Positions 8,819 to 16,844 of a stretch of DNA of 35,842 nt are shown piece by piece. Position 1 is the first letter of the stretch. Every line of letters starts with the position of its first letter. The stretch covers positions 1 to 35,842 of the forward strand of contig JANWVV010000047.1 in the NCBI GenBank assembly GCA_025055795.1, read 5' to 3'. This DNA is from Gemmataceae bacterium (GTDB lineage: Bacteria; Planctomycetota; Planctomycetia; Gemmatales; Gemmataceae). The notes under the pieces were generated by a model. The model did not search any database. It had not been told where the DNA came from and saw only the letters and a program-made list of their open reading frames with translations. Made by a program: the position numbers and the translations under genes.

Positions 8819-9862
8819 TCAACCTGTTGCTTGCCCCAGGGCCTGCAAGTAAATGGAGGCAATTTTGAAGATGGCCACGATGATCAGCAGAGCGACCAGG
8901 GCATAGATCAGCCAGGCGGTGAGGCGTGCAGCCTGTTGCATCTGTCGCGCGGCCTCGTCGGCATAGTTACGGGCCACCCGCTGCATGATTTCGGGCAGGT
9001 TGCCTGTTTCTTCGCCCAAGCGGACATATTCCTGAAACTCGTGGGGAAATGGTGCTCCGCTGGCTTCCAAGGCCTCAGCCAGTGGCCGACCTTTTTTCAC
9101 AAGCGTTACGGCCCGTGCCAACCCACGGGTAAACGCCGCGTTGCTGGTGGCCTCCAAGGCATGCCGCACCACTTTGGGAACACTCAACCCGGCGGTGTAT
9201 CCCATGCGTAAGGCCACAGCACAGCGCTGAACAGCCAGAGCTAAAAAGGCCCTGCCCCATCCCGGCAGCATCAGCAATAAGGCTTCCAATTGTCGCCGCC
9301 AATGGACCTGTTCGGTCAACCACTTGAGAGCAACCACCGCGACCCCGGGAATACCAAGGGCCACCAGGGCAAAAGTGATAGCTCCGCCGGTCCCTGACAG
9401 GCCCACCCCCAGCGGATCGGTCGTCGCAGCCCTTCCTTGGCCCGCTAGATATCCCAAGATCAGTATCAGCAATGTAATAACACCCGTTGCTATCAAATAC
9501 ATCAGAACGGGATATATCATGGCCGAGCGGAATTGTCGTTGAATGGAGTGCATTTCATCATAATATTCTTCCAAAACCTGGAATGTTTCTTCCAGGTGCC
9601 CCGTTTTCTCGCCGATGCGAATCAGCTCGAGAAACAAAGGCGGAAAGCGGGCTTCATGAACGGCCAAAGCATCGGCAAGGGACTCACCTTGCTCCAACCG
9701 TTGGGCTATGTCGGCGGCCACTCCCCGTAAAACGGCGGGTCCTGAACGGCTTTGTTGCTCGAACAGCCGGGTCGGATCCAAGCCAGCAGCCAAACCGTGC
9801 CGTAGCGTCCGGCACCAGATCACCAACGCCCATAACGGACAGCGGGAAGACGAAAATAGCAT
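8819..9862 (-). CDS. Type II secretion / type IV pilus inner-membrane platform protein, GspF family (stand-alone)
   Basis: This 347-aa protein has two T2SF domains, each a four-helix cytoplasmic bundle, separated by membrane segments. Domain 1 spans about 15-130 and contains GESLADALAVHEARFPPLFLEL and GEKTGHLEE. Domain 2 spans about 215-320 with the repeated pattern GRPLAEALEASGAPFPHEF and GEETGNLPEI. Hydrophobic helices lie near 115-140, 165-185 and 318-340. GspF/PilC proteins anchor the secretion ATPase and pseudopilus in the inner membrane. None of the usual partners (GspE, GspD, GspG or a prepilin peptidase) is in the window. The ATG at 9862 has AGGGG about 10 nt upstream. Product family is sure; which machine it serves is unknown. 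Confidence 0.88.
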   Translation of the reverse strand: MLFSSSRCPLWALVIWCRTLRHGLAAGLDPTRLFEQQSRSGPAVLRGVAADIAQRLEQGESLADALAVHEARFPPLFLELIRIGEKTGHLEETFQVLEEYYDEMHSIQRQFRSAMIYPVLMYLIATGVITLLILILGYLAGQGRAATTDPLGVGLSGTGGAITFALVALGIPGVAVVALKWLTEQVHWRRQLEALLLMLPGWGRAFLALAVQRCAVALRMGYTAGLSVPKVVRHALEATSNAAFTRGLARAVTLVKKGRPLAEALEASGAPFPHEFQEYVRLGEETGNLPEIMQRVARNYADEAARQMQQAARLTAWLIYALVALLIIVAIFKIASIYLQALGQATG

Positions 9863-10159
9863 ACGAAATAACCCCTGTGTGGTATTCCGCGGGAAAATTT
9901 TACCCCCCCGTCCGGGCTTACGTTCATCCTACAACATCACTAAGTGTTTTTTGATCACTTTCGCTCGTTACAGCAAAGCTTCGGAACGTCCGCGACGGAG
10001 AGAACCGCAGTAGAATAGTCAAACAAGGTTCTAAAACTGTTGAGGTTGTCGTAGCAGGCATCCAGTTCCCCTTTCCGAAGCCAAACTGATAGATGCTTTT
10101 TGTCGCTGGGTGGGGAAAAACGCTCAGCGGGGGTGCAGAGGAACAACCGAGGTGGTTTG

Positions 10160-10561
10160 ATGGAGCACAGTGACAGGGGCGAAGCAGCCACTCTGTTCGA
10201 GCAGGGGATCGCCTGTTTCGAGGCAGGCGATTACTTCGCTGCCCACGACATCTGGGAGGAATTGTGGCGCTACGGCCCCTCGGACAAAAAGGCTTTTTAC
10301 AAGGGCCTGGTTCAGGTGGCCGTGGCCTTATTCCATGCCGAGCGTGGCAATCGCCCAGGGGCACAACGGCTGTATCAGTCCGCTTGTCAGCTATTGCAGC
10401 CGTACCGCCCGGTTTGCCTTGGTCGGGACGTGGACCGGTTACTACAGGAAGTCGGCCAATGGCTGCAGCAGCGATGGCGCAGCACCGATGGAGAAGACCC
10501 CTCCACGCTTGTGACCTTCCGTCCGCGTTTTCCTGCTGCCATTAGCAGGGGCGAATCCTAG
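10160..10561 (+). CDS. DUF309 domain protein
   Basis: This 133-aa protein carries the DUF309 signature. It has an N-terminal helix pair with FEAGDYFAAHDIWEELWR (about residues 20-37), then FYKGLVQVAVALFHAERGN and a helix leading to L/Y-rich residues. The family is all-helical, about 100-150 aa, and has no established biochemical function. The ATG at 10160 is preferred because GAGGTGG precedes it by 4 nt and the domain begins soon after; the frame is open back to 10100. tpx starts 78 bp downstream on the same strand, so shared transcription is possible. Confidence 0.8.
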   Translation: MEHSDRGEAATLFEQGIACFEAGDYFAAHDIWEELWRYGPSDKKAFYKGLVQVAVALFHAERGNRPGAQRLYQSACQLLQPYRPVCLGRDVDRLLQEVGQWLQQRWRSTDGEDPSTLVTFRPRFPAAISRGES

Positions 10562-10639
10562 GCTATTTCCAGGCGGGACAAAAAGTGGCACCCGAAGCTA
10601 TAACCAACCGACGTACCCCGTAATCGAGGAGAGCATGTT

Positions 10640-11158
10640 ATGGCCCGCACGGTGACATTCAAAGGCAATCCGGTAACTCTGGAAGGCCCGGAATTGAAGG
10701 TGGGTGACAAAGCCCCCGATTTTGCCTGTCTGAAGGGACTGGAAGTAGTCACGCTGGCCAGCACGCCGGCCAAGGCGCGGCTTTTCAGTGTGGTGCCTTC
10801 CCTTGATACCGCTGTGTGCAGTGCCCAAACCAAAAAGTTCGACGAAACAATCCGCGAACTGGGCGATGCGGTTGCCTGTTATACCGTCAGTCTGGACCTG
10901 CCCTTTGCCCAGGGACGGTTCTGCACCGCCGAAAAAATTGCCACCATGCAGACTCTCTCGGATACCCACAACCACTCCTTCGGCAAGAATTGGGGCGTGC
11001 TGATCAGCAGTGGCTTACCGCTACCATTGCTCGCCCGTGCCGTGTTCGTTGTTGATCGGAATGGCACAATCACCTATGCCGAGTACGTTTCGGAAATCAC
11101 CAATCACCCGAACTACGACGCCGCCCTGGCAGCCCTCAAGAAAGCAGCCGCAAGCTGA
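10640..11158 (+). CDS. tpx: Thiol peroxidase (atypical 2-Cys peroxiredoxin, Tpx)
   Basis: This 172-aa protein matches the usual Tpx length. It reduces hydrogen peroxide and organic hydroperoxides with electrons from thioredoxin. The peroxidatic cysteine is C60 in VPSLDTAVCSAQTKKF, which includes the conserved Thr three residues before it. The resolving cysteine is C95 in GRFCTAEK, the spacing expected for the intramolecular disulfide in Tpx enzymes. The N-terminal TFKGNPVTLEG and the LARAVFVVDRNG strand are also family-typical. AGGAG lies 8 nt before the ATG. C30 and C80 are additional non-catalytic cysteines. No regulator is adjacent. Confidence 0.95.
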   Translation: MARTVTFKGNPVTLEGPELKVGDKAPDFACLKGLEVVTLASTPAKARLFSVVPSLDTAVCSAQTKKFDETIRELGDAVACYTVSLDLPFAQGRFCTAEKIATMQTLSDTHNHSFGKNWGVLISSGLPLPLLARAVFVVDRNGTITYAEYVSEITNHPNYDAALAALKKAAAS

Positions 11159-11498
11159 CGCTCCTTTTCAGACAGACCTGTCGAACAGCCCGATCTGTCC
11201 TGCTACGGCCGTTTTTCTACTCTCCTTGACAAGCCCGACGCACGTAGCTGAAGAGGGCATAGATGATTGCAGTACAACTTATCCGCTGGTCGTTAAATCC
11301 CTGGCCGTTCGTCGCACAACGAGAATATGGCTTTTGATTTTGCTACCATCTCCCACTCCCATGCGCAGGAGTGAAAGCGGCTAGGTTTGTATGTCCAGAA
11401 TTCGAGTCGCATGGAAGGAGTGTCGGCGTTCGATAGTACCGATTGATGCAGCGCTCGAAAGCCAGATCGACAATTACCTAAGCTTGTCACTACTTGAG
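11159..11498. other. Intergenic stretch between tpx and the broken TPR gene, no feature recognised
   Basis: This 340-bp stretch lies between the convergent 3' ends of tpx (plus) and the TPR gene (minus). I found no convincing terminator, RNA gene or protein-like frame. It marks the start of a gene-poor, decayed region that continues to about 13.3 kb. Confidence 0.4.
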
Positions 11499-12143
11499 TC
11501 ATTTGTTGTTGCCGCGGATTCGCCTGGCACGCTGCAGCAAGTCCTCGGCCTCTTTTTGGCGTTGTGTGCGGCGATACAAATCGGCGAGGTTTTCGAGCAC
11601 CGTCGCCACATGGGGATGCTCTGGGCCCAAGACCTTCTCATAAATCGTCAACGCACGTTTGAACAACGGCTCGGCCGCAGCATAATCGCCTTGAGCCTTG
11701 TAGACTTCGGCTAGGTTGTTCAGACTTGTCGCCACATGGGGATGCTCTGGGCCCAAGGCCTTCTCAGAAATCGTCAACGCACGTTTGAACAACGACTCGG
11801 CCGCAGCATAATCGCCTTGAGCCTGATAGACCCAAGCCAAGTTGTTCAGGATTGTCGCCACATTAGGGTGCTCTGGTTCCATGGCCTTCTCCAAAATCGC
11901 CAACGCACATTTGTACAACGACTCGGCCACAGCATATCTATCTTACTCTCGATGGAGCTCGGCCAGCTTGATCAGACTTTCTGCTACGTTAAGATGATCG
12001 GAGCCGAAATTCTGCTCAGCCACTTGCAAGGCTTTCCGAGCAACTCCAACAGCGCGGGCATAATCACCACGGCGCAATAATTTTTCCACCTCCTTATCAA
12101 GCTCATCCCACTCGCCACTTGTATTTGCCTTCCGACCATCCAT
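11499..12143 (-). pseudogene. Kinesin-light-chain-type TPR repeat protein, interrupted by an in-frame stop
   Basis: Two open segments, 12143-11943 and 11930-11499, lie in the same frame and are separated by a TAA at 11943-11945. Reading through the stop gives one continuous TPR protein of about 213 residues. Its N-terminus is charged (about 20 aa) and is followed by 42-residue repeats of the type GDYAAAESLFKRALTIxEKA, LGPEHPHVATxLNNLA. At the stop the expected repeat text is REQGDYAAAES; the actual text is RE-stop-DRYAVAES, consistent with CAA changing to TAA. The repeats are of the TPR_10/TPR_12 (nephrocystin/kinesin light chain) type, which mediate protein-protein contacts and are plentiful in planctomycetes. 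The product is probably non-functional unless the downstream part is translated on its own from the ATG at 11930. Confidence 0.8.
11605..11940. repeat. Tandem 126-bp repeat encoding TPR units
   Basis: Near-identical units begin at 11605, 11731 and 11857, an exact 126-bp spacing (42 codons). The first two are almost identical over their whole length. The third (incomplete, ending near the stop codon) is more diverged. The repeat is the coding sequence of the TPR gene on the minus strand, not a separate element. It is a likely site of recombination-driven change in repeat number. Confidence 0.9.
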
Positions 12144-13049
12144 TTTTAGCAGCCCTCGATTCTTCTACACTATTAAGCCTATCCCACCGGCACCCCGCAT
12201 ACAGACTACCTTAGTTACAAGATACAATGCCAAGGATCAGCATCGCTATAGTGACAACACTGCGCTCTTTCATCGGGTCTTTCCTCACCTTGCATTGCCG
12301 TGACAAGTTTTAGCTCTCTGTCCTCTATTGAGAGAGTTCGCTCATCACGTTATGTTATTTCGCCGTACCTGTGCCCTTACCGAGGCTCAAGTGTTTGAAA
12401 CTGTCAAAAGTTTGGCATAAAACAAATGCTCGCTTTATAAAACTTCTTGACATAGATCTTACAAAACAACATCATACAGTTCTTGCAAGCCTTTGTCAAG
12501 CAACTTGCCGAAGTAGCGTCAGCTTTTTGGTTGTAATTAAAGAGATGATGGGATTCGCAATCTTATGCCAAGTGAGGCCAGTTTGTGGATCATCCGTACT
12601 AGCTGTGTGAGGGACGTCCCCAACGGTCGCGCTACCCTGACTCAGGTGGCAATGGTCGTGCTCCAAAGGCTTGCCAGATTCAAGTCGATGCTTGTCGCAC
12701 GTATCCAACGACTGCAAACGCAATGAGTTGACCACCCGGACCCACATCCAGCGACCGAGGAGCGGATCAGTTCGCTATCACCGGCGCGATTCACGATACG
12801 GGGACTGTAGTACAGGAGTGTAGTACGCAACGGCTCGCCCCTGATCGGTACCAAGCCTAAGGCGGATAACGTCTTCGGACCTACGGTACATCCCGTCAGC
12901 CACGTCACTTTTCCTACGCTGAACATTAAGCTCACCGGCTGGATCACGGTATCCAGCGTGGAACATGACGAACTGGCAAACTAAATTGAAAAACATGCCG
13001 AGTCCGGTCCAGCCGCAGGTTCGATCCTCATTCTGGCAAACTCCTCCCT
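12144..13049. other. 906-bp gene desert, partly AT-rich
   Basis: No open frame here looks like a protein, and I recognise no RNA gene. The left part (about 12150-12600) is clearly AT-richer than the surroundings: 12421-12480 has 18 G/C in 60 bases. The right part (about 12640-13050) returns to the local base composition and may be the remains of a coding gene broken by several stops and frameshifts, but I could not assign it to a family. It lies between two visibly broken genes. Confidence 0.5.
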
Positions 13050-13347
13050 TTATGACTGGTCCGAGGCCTGGTTAGTGGTTGAAGGCGCTCCATGCTGCCC
13101 GAACTCAATCTCCGTCATCAGCATCACGTCAAGGATACTGAACTCGGTCCCAGGACGGGCTAAACACAAATGCCGTGCGACCGTTAGGTCCGAGAAGGAG
13201 AAAGTCATGGTGCCGCACTTCGAACGAGCGTCCATCCGCTATGTGAATGGTGAACAGACGGAAAGGACTGGCTTGCAAAGCGGCGCGTAATTCCTGAGCG
13301 GTCAGCAGGTCATCTCCAAAGCGAAGGGCTACCGCTGTCTTACCCAC
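13050..13347 (-). pseudogene. Small conserved protein of unknown function, broken by a +1 frameshift
   Basis: The first frame (13347 to 13129) gives LTAQELRAALQASPFRLF, then TIHIADGRSFEVRHHDFL, then GPNGRTAFVF, before running into a stop. The expected continuation, GTEFSILDVMLMTEIEF, is found one base over, in the frame that ends at 13050. Joining the frames near 13150 restores a compact protein of about 75-90 residues. I recognise this as a type of short protein common in planctomycete genomes (xTAxELRxxLxAxPFRPFxIHxADGRxxxVxHxxFL...). No function is known. The start is also doubtful: an in-frame GTG lies at 13347, while a GGAG followed by CTG-ACC-GCT sits where relatives begin with Met-Thr-Ala. 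One extra base, together with the degraded start, suggests decay. Confidence 0.7.
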
Positions 13348-13510
13348 GCTTTATCTTGCGAATGGCCATTTGTTGAATGACTACGTCTTTAGATAGGCGT
13401 TGGCTCGCGGCGCGACTTGGCTCAGTCGCCACATAGCGGAGGAGCGGAACCCAAAGAGCAACCTACAAGGCCGTGGTCCGCTGCAGCGCTTGGCTCAGAG
13501 GCTGCGACCC

Positions 13511-13897
13511 TCATTCCTCCCGCTTTTCTTCCCGCCATCGCTTGACTAACTCCCGTACGAACACACGCCCGCCCCGATACTCCTTGAGCCACATGTCATC
13601 AGTAGCCTCCCCTAGGCCACGGACCACAATAACCGCATCAGGGTACAGCTCGGAAAGATGAATCAGGATCGGCTCAACCGTGCTCCGGTAGTAATTGAAG
13701 CTCTGGCGATGGCCGACGATCAACTCCCGGTACCAATCGAGATCATACCAGTCGAAGGGACCGCCGCCTGCGGCCCGGATAAACTTTTCGATCGCTTTCA
13801 TCACCTCTTCGACATGTTCCCCGTCTACGTGGCCGATGTCGAGCTCATCGCCCGACCGGGAATACGTCCTGAGCTGAAGGGTGGTCCAGTAACTCAT
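13511..13897 (-). CDS. Small protein of unknown function, first of two unrecognised small genes
   Basis: This is a 128-aa soluble acidic protein with no signal peptide and no membrane segment. I chose the ATG at 13897 because GGAG lies about 6 nt upstream; the frame extends to a TTG at 13909. Visible features are an N-terminal strand (YWTTLQLRTYS), a helix around EEVMKAIEKFIRAAGG, an aromatic patch (FDWYDLDWYREL), a strand pair around SELYPDAVIVVRGLGEA and a very basic/acidic C-terminal helix. I do not recognise a family. It lies 70 bp downstream of another small unknown gene on the same strand. The size, aromatic content and pairing resemble immunity-type or SMI1-like accessory genes only in a general way; that is speculation. 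Confidence 0.65.
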   Translation of the reverse strand: MSYWTTLQLRTYSRSGDELDIGHVDGEHVEEVMKAIEKFIRAAGGGPFDWYDLDWYRELIVGHRQSFNYYRSTVEPILIHLSELYPDAVIVVRGLGEATDDMWLKEYRGGRVFVRELVKRWREEKREE

Positions 13898-13967
13898 TTG
13901 CGACTCCAACCAGCTTCAATGATATCACCGAAAGCCCAAGCTCATCTAGCCAGCGGCATCAGGTGAG

Positions 13968-14411
13968 CTACGAATCGCTAGAACCGCACTGTGCCGCTGG
14001 GTCGGGTGCGGTACCTGGCTCGGTCTGTGAGATGATGGCGTTTTGCCGATACTCGACCCGCACGCGTCGCCAGAAGGGGAAGAATAACAAACCAGTGGTA
14101 CTGTACTCGCTCCAACCCTCAGCGGTACGCTCCTCCACGGTCCAACGGTAGGGGAACGAGCCGCGGTAGCTGATTCGCAGCCGGCACCGGTCGCTCAGCC
14201 CAAAGGCGAAACAGTCTAACGCCTCCTTCTCAGAGGTAAAATGCTCGTGCCAACCGTCGAACGAGACTATCCACCCACTCTCGCCCTCCACTAGTGACAC
14301 CTCGAACCCGCCAGCGTTCGGTGGCTTAACCGTAACTGCTCCACTAGTGACATGGTACTCCAACTCGGTATGACGCCGGAGCCACTCCGTGATCCGTTCC
14401 ACCGCTGCCAT
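13968..14411 (-). CDS. Small protein of unknown function, second of two unrecognised small genes
   Basis: This is a 147-aa protein starting at ATG 14411 with GAGGG 8 nt upstream. It has no signal peptide. The sequence alternates short beta-like strands and aromatic residues (GWIVSFDGWHEHFTSEKEALDCFAFGL, given in two pieces: GWIVSFDGWHEHF and SEKEALDCFAFGL), then RISYRGSFPYRWTVEER and a hydrophobic FFPFWRR segment. The tail is Ser/Gly/Pro-rich. I do not recognise a family. It is the first gene of a probable two-gene unit with the 128-aa gene 70 bp downstream, in a region otherwise made of decayed genes. Confidence 0.65.
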   Translation of the reverse strand: MAAVERITEWLRRHTELEYHVTSGAVTVKPPNAGGFEVSLVEGESGWIVSFDGWHEHFTSEKEALDCFAFGLSDRCRLRISYRGSFPYRWTVEERTAEGWSEYSTTGLLFFPFWRRVRVEYRQNAIISQTEPGTAPDPAAQCGSSDS

Positions 14412-14553
14412 TCAGCCTACCCTCTGCTGCCGAAATCCCCGATACACCAAGTGATTCATCATAAATCCCGTCGCCGTGATCGCGTGTAGGCTTATGTTCA
14501 TCGCAGCTTCAGGCTTTTCAATTGCTTAAATAGCGTAAAAGATGAGTTGCGGA

Positions 14554-14589
14554 TCGGGACCGAACGGAAAGCTCACCGATCGGTCCCGA
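14554..14589. terminator. Strong hairpin downstream of the HAD-prolyl oligopeptidase unit
   Basis: TCGGGACCGA at 14554-14563 pairs perfectly with TCGGTCCCGA at 14580-14589. After one mismatch, CGG and CCG extend the stem inward, leaving an 8-nt loop. It lies 84 bp past the prolyl oligopeptidase stop. A T-rich stretch follows on the plus side (about 14592-14601) and a looser one on the minus side. It is the best terminator candidate for the minus-strand HAD/oligopeptidase transcript and could act in both directions. Confidence 0.55.
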
Positions 14590-14672
14590 CAATTCTATTT
14601 TCCCGTCGATCGTCAGGCAATTCGATATATCGCTGGAACAATCGAGGCAACGTCGAGGGAAATCTTGAATTG

Positions 14673-16844
14673 CTACTGTGGGATGTAGGGAGAGAAATCG
14701 AGAGTGCGGACCAGGAAGGCCCACTGATCGGCCACCTCTTCGATCAGTTTACCCGTGGGTTTGCCGGCACCATGGCCCGCTTTGGTCTCAATGCGAATCA
14801 GGACGGGAGCCGGTCCTTTCTGCATCGCTTGCAAAGCGGCGGCAAACTTGAAGCTATGGCCGGGCACAACCCGATCGTCAGTGTCGGCCGTGGTTACTAA
14901 CGTGGCCGGATAACGGCGGGGTCCGTTACGCAACAAGGCATGATAAGGACTATAACGGTACAATTCACGGAATTCCTCGGGATTGTCGGCCGAGCCGTAG
15001 TCGTCCACCCAAAAGCGCCCGGCCGTGAACTTATGGAACCGCAACATATCCATCACGCCCACGGCGGGCAGGCAGGCACCAAACAAGTCCGGCCGCTGCG
15101 TCATACAAGCTCCGACGAGCAGTCCGCCATTGCTCCCGCCTTGGATTGCTAGTTTCTCCGGACGGGTGTACTTCTCGCGAATCAGATACTCGGCCGCGGC
15201 GATAAAGTCGTCAAAAACGTTTTGCTTTTGCAACTTCGTGCCAGCACGGTGCCAACTTTCCCCATATTCACCACCGCCACGGATGTTAGCAACGGCGAAC
15301 ACGCCGCCCATTTCCATCCATTGCAATCGGCTTACCGAAAAAGCCGGAGTCAGCGGAATATTGAAACCGCCATATCCATAAAGCAAGGTGGGATTATTCC
15401 CATCCAGCTTGATGCCCTTTTTGTGGGCGATAAACATCGGCACACGGGTGCCATCTTTACTTACGTAGAAGACCTGTTTGACCTCATAGTCCTCCGGATT
15501 GAATTTGACCTTGGCCCGCCAGTACAACCGGCTTTCGCCGGTCAAAATATTGTACAAATAAATACTCGGCGGAGTAGCAAAACTGGAAAAGGTGTAAAAT
15601 GTTATGGTATCCGTGCGTTTACCCGCAAAGCCACTGGCTGTACCGATCCCAGGCAGGTCGACTTCCCGTAGAAACCGCCCGTCCATATCGTGAATCTTGA
15701 CCTGTGTCCGTGCATCCTTCAAATAGATGCAAATAAATACGTTGCCGACCAGATTGACATCCGTCAATGTATCAGCGGCTTGTGGAATTAACGTCTTCCA
15801 GTTTTTCTTGTCCGGGTTACGGCTGTCGATGGCTATTACCTGATATTTTTCAGCATTGTAGTCAGTCAGGAAATAGAACACTGGTCCATCATTGCCAATA
15901 AAGAAGTATTTATTATCGTGGTTATCGATTAATTCGATGGGTAAACCATACGGTTCCATCAGGTCTTTATAGACGATACGTACTTTGCGACTGGTGGTGC
16001 CATCGTTGACAGAAATGATCAGGTAGCGTCCGTCTTCGGTGACCGTAGCATTGATACCCCAGCGGGGTTGATCCGGCCTGTGGTAGACCAGAACGTCTTC
16101 GCTTTGTGGGGTACCAAGCCGGTGGTAATACAGCTTCATGTTCAAGTTCAGGCTCTGGTAAGCGGCCCCGGGTGGTGGTTCGGGAAAGCGGCTGTAGAAG
16201 AAGCCCTTGCCGTCTGGCGTCCAACTGGCACTGCTGAATTTAATCCACTTCAGTTCATCCGCGAGCGGTTTGCCACTATCGACGTCGAGGACTTTCCAGG
16301 TAGTCCAGTCACTGCCGGCTTCCGCGACTCCGTAAGCCAGGTAGCGACCGTCCTCGCTGAAGGCCGTGCCGGAAATGGCTACGGTGCCGTCTTTGCTCCA
16401 AGTATTCGGATCGAGCAACAGGCGGGCGGGGCCATCCAATCGATCCTGTACATACAAGACGCTCTGATTCTGCAGGCCGTCGTTTTTGGTGAAGAAGTAG
16501 CGGCCGCCCACTTTGACCGGGGCCGACATTTTCTCATAGTTCCACAGCTCGGTAATGCGACGGCGTATGGCTTCCCGCTGGGGAATGCTCTCCAGGTAGG
16601 CAAACGTGACCTTGTTCTGGGCTTCGACCCACGCCGCCACCTCCTTGGACTGCCGGACATCCTCCTCCAGCCAACGGTATGGATCAGCGACGGTTACACC
16701 GTGATAATCATCGACCACGTCCACCTTCTTGGTTTCCGGATACTGCAGCCTGACCTCCTGCTGACCCATCGCTTCCATGAGCGCCAGACCTCCACACAAA
16801 ACAGCCAACACGCCCGTCCAGCCATGCTTGACTATCGCGGTCAT
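14673..16844 (-). CDS. Prolyl oligopeptidase, S9A family, exported
   Basis: This 723-aa protein matches the usual length of S9A prolyl endopeptidases plus a signal peptide (hydrophobic TGVLAVLCGGLALMEAMG near the start). These enzymes cut short peptides after proline. The N-terminus YPETKKVDVVDDYHGVTVADPYRWLE is the family opening (split here as YPETKKVDVVDDYHG and VTVADPYRWLE). A seven-blade propeller follows (about 100-450), then the alpha/beta hydrolase domain. The nucleophile is S571 in QGGSNGGLL, the Asp lies in TADTDDRVVPGHS, and the His in KAGHGAGKPT. GGAGG lies 8 nt before the ATG, inside the end of the HAD gene. The ATG overlaps the HAD stop as ATGA, so translation is probably coupled. 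It would act in the periplasm. Confidence 0.93.
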   Translation of the reverse strand: MTAIVKHGWTGVLAVLCGGLALMEAMGQQEVRLQYPETKKVDVVDDYHGVTVADPYRWLEEDVRQSKEVAAWVEAQNKVTFAYLESIPQREAIRRRITELWNYEKMSAPVKVGGRYFFTKNDGLQNQSVLYVQDRLDGPARLLLDPNTWSKDGTVAISGTAFSEDGRYLAYGVAEAGSDWTTWKVLDVDSGKPLADELKWIKFSSASWTPDGKGFFYSRFPEPPPGAAYQSLNLNMKLYYHRLGTPQSEDVLVYHRPDQPRWGINATVTEDGRYLIISVNDGTTSRKVRIVYKDLMEPYGLPIELIDNHDNKYFFIGNDGPVFYFLTDYNAEKYQVIAIDSRNPDKKNWKTLIPQAADTLTDVNLVGNVFICIYLKDARTQVKIHDMDGRFLREVDLPGIGTASGFAGKRTDTITFYTFSSFATPPSIYLYNILTGESRLYWRAKVKFNPEDYEVKQVFYVSKDGTRVPMFIAHKKGIKLDGNNPTLLYGYGGFNIPLTPAFSVSRLQWMEMGGVFAVANIRGGGEYGESWHRAGTKLQKQNVFDDFIAAAEYLIREKYTRPEKLAIQGGSNGGLLVGACMTQRPDLFGACLPAVGVMDMLRFHKFTAGRFWVDDYGSADNPEEFRELYRYSPYHALLRNGPRRYPATLVTTADTDDRVVPGHSFKFAAALQAMQKGPAPVLIRIETKAGHGAGKPTGKLIEEVADQWAFLVRTLDFSPYIPQ

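Noticed and set aside
13005..13045. GGTTCGATCC, a tRNA T-arm-like string
   Set aside because: The flanking bases do not form the 5-bp T stem, and no acceptor, D or anticodon arms can be drawn.
12640..13050. Possible remnant of an RHS/YD-repeat or transposase gene
   Set aside because: Short suggestive strings occur in different frames, but none forms a run long enough to assign a family.
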